A DNA stretch of 22,315 nt from Clostridiaceae bacterium (GTDB taxonomy: Bacteria; Bacillota; Clostridia; Oscillospirales; Acutalibacteraceae): positions 1-22,315 of the forward strand of contig CAJGCA010000026.1 of assembly GCA_904501705.1 (NCBI GenBank), given 5' to 3'. A model generated the notes under the pieces. The model was not told where the DNA came from and did not search any database. It was given only the letters and a program-made list of their open reading frames with translations. The position numbers and the translations under genes are program-made. This document shows, one piece after another, positions 7,594 through 15,568 of the stretch. Position 1 is the stretch's first letter. Each line of letters begins with the position of its first letter.

Positions 7594-8976
7594 TTATTCT
7601 TTTTCTTTGAGCTTGGCGATGATCATACGCGCACATTTGTACACGTCGCCGCCGCCCATCGTCATTACCAGGTCGCCCTTTTGGACATTCGCTGCAACAT
7701 AGTCGGCGATCTCGGGGAAGGTGGCGAGGTACACGCCGTTTTCCATCTGCTCGGTGATCTGGGTGGAATGCACCCCGTAGGTATTCACCTCGCGCGAGCC
7801 CATAATGTCGCTGACGATGGCGATGTCCGCGATCGACAGCGCGGAGGCGAACTCGTTGAGATGCCGCGCGGTGCGCGAGAAGGTGAACGGTTGGAAGATG
7901 CCCCACACGCGGGTGTACTCCAGTTTTTTCGCCGCCTCGAGGGTGGCGATAATCTCGGTCGGGTGGTGAGCGTAGTCGTCCGCGACGGTCACGCCCGCGT
8001 AGGTGCCGAGGAACTCAAACCGCCGCCCAGCGCCGTGGAAGGCGCGCACGCCGTGAGCGATCTGCGCGGGGGTCATCCCGCAGAGGGTAGCGGCGGCCGC
8101 CGCGGCGAGGGAGTTGAGCACGTTATGCCCACCGGGGACACCGAGCTCCACCTCGCCGAGGGATTCGCCGTTGTGGTAGAGATCGTACTGCCCGTACGAG
8201 CCGCGCACGGTGCGCACGTTCTTCGCCTGCCATTCACAGCCGTCGGACAGCCCGTAGGGGATGAGCTGCTTGCCATCGAGACCCTCGACCGCGCGGCGGG
8301 TGTTTTCGTCGTCGGCGTTGTAGATGATCGCGCCGGTGGTCTGCTTAGCGAAGCGGCGGAAGGAGCGGATGACCCCGTCGAGGTCGCCGAAATAGTCGAG
8401 GTGATCGGCGTCAACATTGAGGATGATGCTGATGGCAGGGGTCATCTCAAGATAGTGATCCTTAAATTCGCACGCCTCGCACACCATCGTGTCGTTGGTG
8501 CCTGCGTGGCCGTTGGCGTTGATGGCGGGTAGTCTGCCGCCGATGAAGATGCTCGGATCGGTGCCGCCGTCGAGCAGGATCTGGCACAGCATTGAGGTGG
8601 TGGTCGTCTTGCCGTGGGTGCCCGCAACCGCGATGGTGTTTTTAAACTGTCGCGTGATCCAGCCGAGCAGAATCGCACGCTCGATGAGCGGGATATTTTG
8701 CTCGCGCGCGGCAACCAATTCGGGGTTGTCCTCGGCAACGGCGGCGGTGTAGACGACTATATCCGCGCCCGCGATATTCTCTGCCGCGTGTCCCATCGTC
8801 ACGGTGATGCCGAGGGTGCGGATGCGGGTGAGGTTGTCGGATTCGTTGTTGTCCGACCCCGACAGCACATATCCCTTTGCATGCAGGATCTCGGCGAGTG
8901 GGCTCATTCCCGAGCCGCCGATGCCGACAAAATGGATGCGCTTCACATCCGCAAGCAGATTGGTTTTATCCGTCAT
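7594..8976 (-). CDS. murC: UDP-N-acetylmuramate--L-alanine ligase
   Basis: A 460-aa Mur ligase that adds the first amino acid, L-Ala, to UDP-MurNAc in the cytoplasm, using ATP. The N-terminal UDP-binding Rossmann domain begins HFVGIGGSGMSPLAE (GIGGSGM at 18-24). The ATP-binding loop is GTHGKTTTTS (119-128), and EACEFKDHYLEM and NVDADHLDYFG of the central domain follow. The C-terminal domain carries DDYAHHPTEI. The length is typical. A GGAGAGGA ribosome site lies upstream of ATG 8976. The gene is alone rather than in a dcw cluster, divergent from a D,D-carboxypeptidase; the two share one 153-bp control region, which fits coordinated wall synthesis. Confidence 0.96.
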   Translation of the reverse strand: MTDKTNLLADVKRIHFVGIGGSGMSPLAEILHAKGYVLSGSDNNESDNLTRIRTLGITVTMGHAAENIAGADIVVYTAAVAEDNPELVAAREQNIPLIERAILLGWITRQFKNTIAVAGTHGKTTTTSMLCQILLDGGTDPSIFIGGRLPAINANGHAGTNDTMVCEACEFKDHYLEMTPAISIILNVDADHLDYFGDLDGVIRSFRRFAKQTTGAIIYNADDENTRRAVEGLDGKQLIPYGLSDGCEWQAKNVRTVRGSYGQYDLYHNGESLGEVELGVPGGHNVLNSLAAAAAATLCGMTPAQIAHGVRAFHGAGRRFEFLGTYAGVTVADDYAHHPTEIIATLEAAKKLEYTRVWGIFQPFTFSRTARHLNEFASALSIADIAIVSDIMGSREVNTYGVHSTQITEQMENGVYLATFPEIADYVAANVQKGDLVMTMGGGDVYKCARMIIAKLKEKE

Positions 8977-9019
8977 CGTTGATCGTTCCTCTCCGATTGA
9001 TCTCTTGTTCGTTGCTTCT

Positions 9020-9048
9020 ATTATATGACCTTTGTCAGAAAAAATAAA
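9020..9048 (-). promoter_or_regulatory. Probable murC promoter
   Basis: On the minus strand a consensus -10 TATAAT (9020-9025) lies about 45 bp before murC; 17 bp further is TTTATT (9043-9048) as a weak -35. The divergent carboxypeptidase gene has only an AT-rich stretch (9091-9105) with no clear -35. Confidence 0.55.
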
Positions 9049-9129
9049 GGGTTTTCCGCAAAATCAGGAAAATTTTTCAATAAAAGGGGATATATATAAA
9101 ATAAATCAATGAATAAAGGGTGATGTTGC

Positions 9130-10368
9130 GTGATGGTAAGACGATGGATCGCTGCGCTGTGTGCGGCGTTATTGCTGTGCGGCGGGATGACAGTGCACGC
9201 CTCGGGCGGCGGCACGGTGCTGTACGATGAGGATAGCGGCGAGAGCTTGTCCGCTCTGCTTGCGGAGGACGACGCGGCGTGGCCGACGGTCGCTCTGCCC
9301 GATTCAGCGGCAGGACTGACGGTGAATGCTAAGGGCGCGGTGCTGATGGAGCAGGGAAGCGGCGAGGTGTTGTACGAAAAGGGAGCAAAAGAACACCTGC
9401 CGATCGCCTCGGTGACCAAGGTGATGACCTTGCTGCTTGTGATGGAGGCGATCGAGGACGGGCGTATTAAAGGGGATGAGCCCGTTACCTGCTCGGCAAA
9501 GGCGGCCTCGATGGGTGGCTCGCAGATCTGGCTTGAGCAGGGCGAGGTGATGACGGTGGAGGAGCTGGTCAAAGCCGCCGCCGTTGTATCGGCGAACGAC
9601 GCCTGTGCCGCGCTTGCCGAGCACATCAGCGGCACGCTTGAGGCGTTCGTTGCACAGATGAATGCGCGAGCAAAGGAGCTCGGGATGAACGACACCAATT
9701 TCGTCGACTGCAGCGGATTGGACGACAGCGGCTTTTCCTGTGCTTATGACGTGGCGGTGATGTCCCGTGAGCTGATGAAGCATACCGACATACAGAAATA
9801 CACCACCATCTGGATGGACTCTCTACGCGGCGGCAAATCCCAGCTCGTCAACACCAATAAGCTCGTGCGGCATTACAAGGGCTCGACGGGGCTTAAAACA
9901 GGTACGACGCAGGCGGCGGGGCATTGTCTCTCCGCCACCGCTACGCGAAACGGCACGTCCTTTGTTGCGGTGGTGCTCGGCTGTGCGACCACGGCTGACC
10001 GCTTCGACGGCGCACGGGCGATGCTGGATTACGGTTTTTCGAACTATATTTCCTACACGCCGCCTGCTGAACTGATGCAGCTCGCCCCCATTTCTGTGCT
10101 GCATGGTCAGGCGGACACGGTTGAGATCGCGGTGGATATGCCGCAATCCCTGCTGCTAAAAAAGGGCACCGAGAGCATGATCGAGCCCTCTGTGGAGCTG
10201 GCGGTCGATCTCGAAGCACCAGTTCACACGGGGCAGGTGGTCGGCACTTGGCGGCTGAAAAATGGAGACGAAACGCTGTGCGAATACGCTGTGCGGGCGA
10301 CCGCAGACGTGCTAGCCAAAACCTTCCGCTACGCGTATTCGCTATTAGTCGCGGCTTTACTGGCATAA
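9130..10368 (+). CDS. Serine-type D-Ala-D-Ala carboxypeptidase (DacF/PBP5-like)
   Basis: A 412-aa low-molecular-weight penicillin-binding protein that removes the terminal D-Ala from peptidoglycan pentapeptides outside the membrane. It has a signal peptide (MMVRRW plus hydrophobic core to about residue 24). The catalytic motifs are S94-V-T-K97 (SxxK), S154-A-N156 (SxN) and K256-T-G258. A PBP5 C-terminal beta domain (about 300-385) follows, and the last residues (AKTFRYAYSLLVAALLA) form the usual membrane anchor. Start choice: GTG 9130 sits 9 nt after AAAGGG, while ATG 9133 is 12 nt away; both are possible and differ by one residue. The signal contains LLLC, but Leu before the Cys makes lipidation unlikely. 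It is divergent from murC; the sporulation-specific paralogue cannot be told apart from the vegetative one here. Confidence 0.93.
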   Translation: MMVRRWIAALCAALLLCGGMTVHASGGGTVLYDEDSGESLSALLAEDDAAWPTVALPDSAAGLTVNAKGAVLMEQGSGEVLYEKGAKEHLPIASVTKVMTLLLVMEAIEDGRIKGDEPVTCSAKAASMGGSQIWLEQGEVMTVEELVKAAAVVSANDACAALAEHISGTLEAFVAQMNARAKELGMNDTNFVDCSGLDDSGFSCAYDVAVMSRELMKHTDIQKYTTIWMDSLRGGKSQLVNTNKLVRHYKGSTGLKTGTTQAAGHCLSATATRNGTSFVAVVLGCATTADRFDGARAMLDYGFSNYISYTPPAELMQLAPISVLHGQADTVEIAVDMPQSLLLKKGTESMIEPSVELAVDLEAPVHTGQVVGTWRLKNGDETLCEYAVRATADVLAKTFRYAYSLLVAALLA

Positions 10369-10403
10369 TTTGTGAAAAAATTATAAGAAATGCGAAAAAC
10401 CAG

Positions 10404-10432
10404 TTGCAAAATTAGCACAAGTAGTGTAAAAT
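10404..10432 (+). promoter_or_regulatory. Promoter of pgi
   Basis: TTGCAA (10404-10409), 17-bp spacer, TAAAAT (10427-10432), 122 bp before the pgi start. The leader of about 115 nt is AT-rich and holds no obvious riboswitch or terminator. Confidence 0.7.
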
Positions 10433-10554
10433 AAATGTAACAAATTTAATAGTCGTTTGCAATAATCGTCTATTGCCGATAGTTCGATTTTTCGCGATAA
10501 TAATGGTGGCAAGCAGATTAGGTAACTACGGTGAATAGAAAGGTTGGATGGTTT

Positions 10555-11895
10555 ATGGCAGTCAAACTGGAAACACGCTATCTCGATGGGTTTGTTCGCG
10601 AGCACGAACTGACGAGCCTGCAGGCACAGGTGAACGTCGCCCACGAGATGCTGCATAACGGCACGGGACTCGGCAACGATTTTATCGGTTGGCTTGACCT
10701 GCCCGTGAACTATGACAAGGACGAATTCGCGCGCATCAAGGCGGCGGCCACTCGCATTAAGGAAGATACCGACGTGTTTATCGTCATCGGCATCGGCGGT
10801 TCGTATCTCGGCGCCCGCGCTGCGATCGAATTCCTGAAATCCAACAACTACAACGCGAAGAAGAAGGACACCCCCGACATTTATTTCGCAGGCAACAGCA
10901 TTTCCGGCGCACAACTCGCGGAACTGCTGGAAATTTGCGAGGGTCGTCGCGTGTCCATCAACGTGATTTCTAAATCCGGCACCACCACCGAGCCGGCGAT
11001 CGCGTTCCGTGTGCTGCGCGAGTATCTTGAGAACACCTACGGCCACGAGGAGGCGGTGCGCCGCACCTATGTCACTACCGACAAGGCGCGCGGCACGCTT
11101 AAGGCACTTGCCGACCGCGAGGGCTTCGAGACCTTCGTCGTACCGGATGACGTCGGCGGCCGTTTCTCGGTGCTGACGGCCGTCGGTCTGCTGCCGATTG
11201 CGGTGGCGGGCTGCGATATCGACGCGCTGATGAAAGGTGCGGCGGATGCGCGTGAGGCGCTTGTTGACCCCGATTTGGCAAACAACGATTGTTACCGCTA
11301 TGCGGCTGCTCGTACCGCGCTGCACCGCCGTGGCCGCGCCGTCGAATTGATGGTGAGTTACGAGCCGCAGTACGCGATGATGAGCGAGTGGTGGAAGCAA
11401 CTGTACGGTGAGAGCGAGGGCAAGGACGGCAAGGGACTGTTCCCTGCATCCGTCATTTTCTCCACCGACCTGCATTCTCTCGGCCAGTTCGTGCAGGATG
11501 GCTCGAATATTTTGTTCGAGACGGTTGTTAAGTTTGACAAGGCACCGCGCGAACTGCTGATTAAAGAGGACGCCGAGAACGGCGACGGACTCAACTTCCT
11601 TGCAGGCAAGTCGATGTCCTTTGTCAACGAGAAGGCGTTCGAGGGTACGGTGCTTGCTCACACCGACGGTGGCACCCCCAGCTTGGTGCTGAACGTCCCT
11701 GCGATGGACGAAGCATCTCTCGGCTGGCTCATCTACTTCTTCGAGAAGGCCTGCGCCATCTCCGGTTATATGCTGGGTGTCAACCCCTTCGATCAGCCCG
11801 GCGTGGAGAGTTACAAGAAGAATATGTTTGCCCTGTTGGGCAAGCCGGGCTACGAAGAAGCCCGCGTCGCGCTGCTCGCCCGTCTGGGTCAGTAA
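10555..11895 (+). CDS. pgi: Glucose-6-phosphate isomerase
   Basis: A 446-aa isomerase of the shorter Bacillus/Clostridium type (about 450 aa), interconverting glucose-6-phosphate and fructose-6-phosphate in glycolysis. The two SIS domains are marked by FIVIGIGGSYLGARA (from residue 75) and NVISKSGTTTEPAIAFR (from 136), the sugar-phosphate-binding Ser/Thr loop. VGGRFSVLTAVGLLP and QPGVESYKKNMFALLGKPG, with the C-terminal active-site Lys, follow. An in-frame GTG at 10531 would add eight residues; ATG 10555 with AGAAAGG upstream gives the family's usual N-terminus (MAVKLETRY) and is preferred. The downstream P-loop gene starts 69 bp later without a convincing terminator between, so read-through is likely. 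Confidence 0.96.
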   Translation: MAVKLETRYLDGFVREHELTSLQAQVNVAHEMLHNGTGLGNDFIGWLDLPVNYDKDEFARIKAAATRIKEDTDVFIVIGIGGSYLGARAAIEFLKSNNYNAKKKDTPDIYFAGNSISGAQLAELLEICEGRRVSINVISKSGTTTEPAIAFRVLREYLENTYGHEEAVRRTYVTTDKARGTLKALADREGFETFVVPDDVGGRFSVLTAVGLLPIAVAGCDIDALMKGAADAREALVDPDLANNDCYRYAAARTALHRRGRAVELMVSYEPQYAMMSEWWKQLYGESEGKDGKGLFPASVIFSTDLHSLGQFVQDGSNILFETVVKFDKAPRELLIKEDAENGDGLNFLAGKSMSFVNEKAFEGTVLAHTDGGTPSLVLNVPAMDEASLGWLIYFFEKACAISGYMLGVNPFDQPGVESYKKNMFALLGKPGYEEARVALLARLGQ

Positions 11896-11964
11896 GTGGC
11901 AAAAATCTCGGGATGTACCGTTTTTTGACGGTTCCAATATATATAAATTTAGGAGGACAACACT

Positions 11965-12369
11965 ATGATCACTTTAATTCTCGGTCTCAAAGGCTCCGGC
12001 AAAACCAAAAAGCTGATGGCGATGTGCAACGCCGCCGTCGAGCAGTCGAACGGCAATGTCGTCTTTATCGAGAAAGACAATACTTTAACGTACGACCTGA
12101 GCCATAAAGCCCGTCTGGTAGCGGCGGAGGATTACGCGATCAAGGGGTTTGATTCTCTGTACGGCTATATCGCCGGTATGTGCGCGGGCAACTACGACAT
12201 CACTGATATCTTTGTTGATTCTGTGCTCAAGATCGGCGGCAACGATCTCGCTGCGCTCGTGCCCTTCGTGAAGAAACTCGCGAGGCTTGAGGCGAATGTC
12301 GTGATGTCCATCTCCGCGGACAAGGCGGATATTCCTGCTGAGCTTGCCGAGATCGCTCAGGAGATCTGA
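11965..12369 (+). CDS. Small P-loop NTPase-like protein, function unknown
   Basis: A 134-aa protein whose first residues form a Walker A (GLKGSGKT, 7-14) straight after a beta strand. A Walker B-like strand ends in Asp (DIFVD, D85), and a late strand (NVVMSISADKADIP) resembles the last core strand of small nucleotide-binding folds. No signal peptide or TM segment. Homologues in Clostridia have been given the name 'twitching motility protein PilT', which nothing here supports: the PilT hexamer domains are absent and the protein is a third of the size. The start has a strong AGGAGG site (11951-11956). It lies 69 bp after pgi and about 100 bp before the F420-ligase-like gene. Between pgi and this gene is a weak ACCGT/ACGGT hairpin with no T run after it. 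Confidence 0.8.
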   Translation: MITLILGLKGSGKTKKLMAMCNAAVEQSNGNVVFIEKDNTLTYDLSHKARLVAAEDYAIKGFDSLYGYIAGMCAGNYDITDIFVDSVLKIGGNDLAALVPFVKKLARLEANVVMSISADKADIPAELAEIAQEI

Positions 12370-12423
12370 TCGCGGCGGATGTATAATCGCACAGCCGACG
12401 GCGAATAATCCAAACAACGTGTA

Positions 12424-12451
12424 GACGGCGGGGGAGTGATCTCCCGCCGTC
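12424..12451 (+). other. GC-rich hairpin in the leader of the F420-ligase-like gene
   Basis: GACGGCGGG (12424-12432) pairs with CCCGCCGTC (12443-12451), 9 bp, and the inner bases can extend it. Only CTTT follows, then the ribosome site AGGAGTG of the next gene, so it is at most a leaky terminator; it could equally be a stability or processing element. Confidence 0.6.
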
Positions 12452-12469
12452 CTTTACAGGAGTGACAAT

Positions 12470-13276
12470 ATGGCTATCTGGTATGAGGGCAACCGCAATT
12501 TGAAGGCCAACGAGCGGCAGGAGGGCGACATCACCTACTACATCCGCGGCGTCATCGAGGTCGCGGGCGTGCGCTATGAGCGTTATGCCGTCAAGACGCA
12601 TTTCATCGAGCGCGGCGAGGACTATGTCGATATCCTGCGCCGTTACGTTTTGCCGCTGTATAAGGCAGGTGACGTGGTAACGCTGGGCGAAAAGGTCATT
12701 TCGATGTGTCAGGACAACACCGTCAAGATGGAGGACGTGCGCCTAGGTTTTTGGGCAAAGTTCTTGTCAAAATTCGCGACCAGCAACCACAACGGCATCG
12801 GCATGGACGAGCCGTACAAGTTGCAACTGGCCATCAATATGAAAGGGCTGCCGCTGATTTTGTGGGCGGTGTTCTGCGGCGCGGTCGCGCGCGTATTCGG
12901 TAAGCGCGGCGTGTTCTACGAAATAGTGGGACAGGATGTTGCAGGCATCGACGGCTTCTACAGCCATTCCTCGTTCGAGACCTACCACACCCTCGCGGTG
13001 CTCAACCCCAAAGAGCCCGAGAAGGTGTGCGCCGCCATCTACGAGCAGCTCGGGATGAGCTGTGTGCTGGTGGACGCGAACGACATCGACGTTGAGGTGC
13101 TCGGCAAGTCTGCCGATCTCGCAGATGTCGAGGACAAGCTGCTTGCTGATCGTATTCGCGACAACCCCGCGGGGCAGGACGACGAGCTGACGCCGTTCGT
13201 CATTATCCGCGATATTGGCGACGAGCCCGCCCAGCCGTATGAGCCTCTGGTGGCGGTCGAAGGGCCCATGGATTAA
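12470..13276 (+). CDS. Coenzyme F420:L-glutamate ligase (CofE)-like protein
   Basis: A 268-aa cytoplasmic protein. The block YAVKTHFIERGEDYVDILRR ... LYKAGDVVTLGEKVISMCQ (about residues 38-80) looks like the start of the CofE / F420 gamma-glutamyl ligase domain: a leading strand with T-H-x-I, then GDVVTLGEK. Canonical CofE adds glutamates to F420-0 using GTP and Mn2+/Mg2+. No F420 biosynthesis gene is near, and this lineage is not known for F420, so a different amide-ligase substrate is likely. The domain assignment rests on recalled similarity and needs a profile search. The C-terminal 40 residues are acidic (GQDDE, DIGDEP) and lack recognisable motifs. It is preceded by AGGAGTG and a strong hairpin; the next promoter lies 39 bp after its stop. 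Confidence 0.65.
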   Translation: MAIWYEGNRNLKANERQEGDITYYIRGVIEVAGVRYERYAVKTHFIERGEDYVDILRRYVLPLYKAGDVVTLGEKVISMCQDNTVKMEDVRLGFWAKFLSKFATSNHNGIGMDEPYKLQLAINMKGLPLILWAVFCGAVARVFGKRGVFYEIVGQDVAGIDGFYSHSSFETYHTLAVLNPKEPEKVCAAIYEQLGMSCVLVDANDIDVEVLGKSADLADVEDKLLADRIRDNPAGQDDELTPFVIIRDIGDEPAQPYEPLVAVEGPMD

Positions 13277-13315
13277 AAGATTTCGCGAAAAAACGCTTAG
13301 AAAGTAAAATTTCTA

Positions 13316-13344
13316 TTGACAAAACAGTCCGCAACCGATATAAT
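13316..13344 (+). promoter_or_regulatory. Consensus promoter of yceD-rpmF
   Basis: TTGACA (13316-13321), exactly 17 bp, TATAAT (13339-13344): a full match to the housekeeping consensus, 26 bp before the yceD start. Such strength fits a ribosomal-protein unit. Confidence 0.9.
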
Positions 13345-13370
13345 ATCTTGCGTGACGCTTGAGGTGAACT

Positions 13371-13862
13371 ATGCTTGTGCAATGCAGATCTCTGTTCACG
13401 GGGGAGGTAAAGACTCTTCCGATCGACACAGAATGGGATTTTTCACAGGTGGAGTTCTACGGGATTTGTCCTTTCAAACAGCCGGTTCACGCGGTCGGTG
13501 AGATCACCGCTCGCGCCGGTGTGGTAAAGCTGAGCCTGCGGGTGACGTTTACCTTTGACGGGCAGTGCGATCGGTGTCTGACGCCGTTTGCACGCGAGTA
13601 CGACATCCCCGTGGAGCACATTTTGGTGACCTCTCTCGAGAATGAGGACAGCGACTACGTTCTATTGGAGAATTATCAGCTCGCACTGGATGAACTGGTG
13701 CAGACCGATATTCTGCTGGAACTGCCGTATAAGAACCTCTGTCGGGAGGATTGCCGAGGCCTGTGTCCCCAATGCGGCAAAAACCTGAACGAAGGCCTAT
13801 GCGGGTGCACCGCGAAAACGGTGGATCCTCGCCTGGCGGTTCTCCAACAGTTACTGAATTAA
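13371..13862 (+). CDS. yceD: YceD family (DUF177) protein
   Basis: A 163-aa protein of the YceD/DUF177 family, which is almost always encoded next to rpmF and is linked to 23S rRNA accumulation in bacteria and plastids. The family core is visible as FDGQCDRCLTPF (C66, C69) and a C-terminal block with C124, C128, C132, C135, C144 and C146 (CREDCRGLCPQCGKNLN, then CGC). The second cluster resembles a metal-binding knuckle and is common in Gram-positive members. The start has GAGGTG a few bases upstream and a short leader from the consensus promoter. rpmF follows 29 bp after the stop. Confidence 0.92.
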   Translation: MLVQCRSLFTGEVKTLPIDTEWDFSQVEFYGICPFKQPVHAVGEITARAGVVKLSLRVTFTFDGQCDRCLTPFAREYDIPVEHILVTSLENEDSDYVLLENYQLALDELVQTDILLELPYKNLCREDCRGLCPQCGKNLNEGLCGCTAKTVDPRLAVLQQLLN

Positions 13863-13891
13863 CCTTTGATCAATGCAAGGAGGTGCTGACA

Positions 13892-14074
13892 ATGGCGGTA
13901 CCCAAGAGAAAAACTTCCAAGGCACGGCGCGATAAGAGACGTAACAATCTCTGGAAGCTGACTGCTCCGGCTCTGGCTAAGTGCCCGCAGTGCGGCGAGT
14001 ACAAGCGCGCCCATCGTCTGTGTGGCAACTGCGGCTACTACGATGGCAAGCAGATCGTCAAGGTTGGCGAGTAA
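13892..14074 (+). CDS. rpmF: Large-subunit ribosomal protein bL32, zinc-binding form
   Basis: A 60-aa basic protein starting MAVPKRKTSKARRDKRR, the classic L32 N-terminus. It has two CxxC pairs (C31/C34 and C44/C47) that bind zinc in the four-cysteine (C+) paralogue; many Firmicutes also have a zinc-independent copy elsewhere. AAGGAGGTG (13878-13886) is a full match to the 16S anti-Shine-Dalgarno, fitting a highly expressed gene. It is cotranscribed with yceD and followed by a terminator. Confidence 0.97.
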   Translation: MAVPKRKTSKARRDKRRNNLWKLTAPALAKCPQCGEYKRAHRLCGNCGYYDGKQIVKVGE

Positions 14075-14106
14075 TTGTCACCGACACCTTGTGAGGAACT
14101 TGAAAG

Positions 14107-14138
14107 TAGAGGAGGAGCGATCCTTCTCTATTTTTATT
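14107..14138 (+). terminator. Terminator of yceD-rpmF
   Basis: TAGAGGAGGA (14107-14116) pairs with TCCTTCTCTA (14121-14130), with one G-U pair, closed by a GCGA tetraloop of the GNRA class, then TTTTTATT. Confidence 0.9.
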
Positions 14139-14141
14139 TGA

Positions 14142-14184
14142 GGGCAGCTTGTCGTGTTTGTGTCGCAAGTTGCCCGTTTATAAT
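14142..14184 (+). promoter_or_regulatory. Promoter region with inverted repeat before the radical SAM gene
   Basis: TATAAT (14179-14184) lies 53 bp before the gene. Immediately upstream is an imperfect inverted repeat, GGGCAGCTTG (14142-14151) and CAAGTTGCCC (14166-14175), that covers the place where the -35 should be; no good -35 is visible. That arrangement would suit an operator for an activator or repressor. Confidence 0.4.
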
Positions 14185-14236
14185 ACGCGCGTGCGCGTGT
14201 TAAATTATAATTATTATGTTGAGAGGAGGGAGTTAA

Positions 14237-15568
14237 ATGGCTGTAAAAATCGCCTCTGTAGAGAAAGGTAGCCCTGCGGCGAAAGCGCGCATAAAAGCGG
14301 GGGATACACTTTTGTCCATTAACGGACGGGATATTGAGGACGTGCTGGATTATCGTTTTTATATGCCCGACACGAAACTCAAGCTTATGATCGAGCGGGA
14401 CGGTAAGCGCAAGACCGCGCGAGTGCGCAAGGCGGAGTTTGAGGAGATCGGACTGGAGTTTGATACCTACCTCATGGACAAACAACGCTCCTGCCGCAAC
14501 AACTGCATTTTCTGCTTTATTGATCAGCTGCCGCAGGGGATGCGGGAGAGCCTGTATTTTAAGGACGACGACAGCCGTTTATCCTTCCTGTTCGGCAACT
14601 ACATCACCCTGACGAACTTGACAGAGCACGAGATTTCCCGTATCATAGAGATGCATATCAGCCCTATCAACATCTCGGTGCATACCACCAATCCAGAGCT
14701 GCGCTGTAAGATGATGAACAACCGCTTCGCGGGGGATTGTCTTAACATCCTGCGCCGCTTTGTGGAGGCGGGGCTGACCATCCAGTGCCAGCTTGTGCTT
14801 GTCCCAGGCTACAACGACGGGGAGGAATTACAGCGCTCGCTTGACGATCTCGCGGCGTATGCACCGCAGGTGCGCAGCGTAGCGGCGGTGCCCGTCGGGC
14901 TGACGAAGTACCGCGACGGGCTGATTCCTATCCGCCCCTTCACGAAGGAGGAGGCGCGGGATGTCATCCGTCGGATGATCGAGGCAGGCGACAAGATGCT
15001 CGCACAGGTCGGCAGTCGCGTGTTTTACCCCTCGGACGAGTGGTTTATTCGTGCCGAGATGCCCATCCCCGACAGTGAGTTTTATGAGGAATATCCGCAG
15101 CTTGAGAACGGCGTCGGGATGATCGCTCTGCTGCGCGAGGGTTTCCGTGAGGAGCTCGCCGCGTGGGAGGGCACGCCCGACACCGCGCGCACGGTGCTCG
15201 CAAGCGGTACGGCGGCGGCGCCCTTTATCCGCGAGCTGATCGCCGAGGCGGCGGCAAAGCTCCCGACGCTGAGCGCCGAGGTCGTCGCGATTGAGAACGA
15301 TTTCTTTGGAGAGAATATTACCGTATCGGGGCTTGTCACCGGCGGCGATCTCATCCGTCAGCTTAAGAGCGTGCCGATGGACCGCTTGCTTATCCCCGCG
15401 AATATGTTGCGGCAGGAGGGCGACTGTTTCCTCGACGACGTGACGGTAGCTGAGGTAGCGCGTGAACTTGGCGTGGTGGTTGAGATCATCCCCGAGACCG
15501 ACGGCGCGACGTTGTTCGCGGCATTAGTAAACGCAGATGAAACGAAAGGAGAGGACAGCCATGGCTAA
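14237..15568 (+). CDS. PDZ-radical SAM protein with DUF512 C-terminal domain
   Basis: A 443-aa protein in three parts. A short PDZ-like domain (about 1-65, with AKARIKAGDTLLSINGRDI) comes first. A radical SAM core follows with C86-RNN-C90-IF-C93, the CxxxCxxC that binds the 4Fe-4S cluster and SAM, and then FIDQLPQGMRESLYFKDDD. A DUF512 domain fills the last 200 residues. The substrate and reaction are not known. Conserved adjacency to der in Clostridia hints at a role tied to translation or ribosome maturation, which is inference. GAGAGGAGGGAG precedes the start. Its stop overlaps the der start by 8 bp, so the two are translationally coupled. Confidence 0.88.
   Translation: MAVKIASVEKGSPAAKARIKAGDTLLSINGRDIEDVLDYRFYMPDTKLKLMIERDGKRKTARVRKAEFEEIGLEFDTYLMDKQRSCRNNCIFCFIDQLPQGMRESLYFKDDDSRLSFLFGNYITLTNLTEHEISRIIEMHISPINISVHTTNPELRCKMMNNRFAGDCLNILRRFVEAGLTIQCQLVLVPGYNDGEELQRSLDDLAAYAPQVRSVAAVPVGLTKYRDGLIPIRPFTKEEARDVIRRMIEAGDKMLAQVGSRVFYPSDEWFIRAEMPIPDSEFYEEYPQLENGVGMIALLREGFREELAAWEGTPDTARTVLASGTAAAPFIRELIAEAAAKLPTLSAEVVAIENDFFGENITVSGLVTGGDLIRQLKSVPMDRLLIPANMLRQEGDCFLDDVTVAEVARELGVVVEIIPETDGATLFAALVNADETKGEDSHG

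Noticed and set aside
10381..11937. 518-codon open frame antisense to pgi
   Set aside because: It is opposite a clear pgi gene, has no family-like motif, and such long antisense frames are expected from GC-rich third positions.
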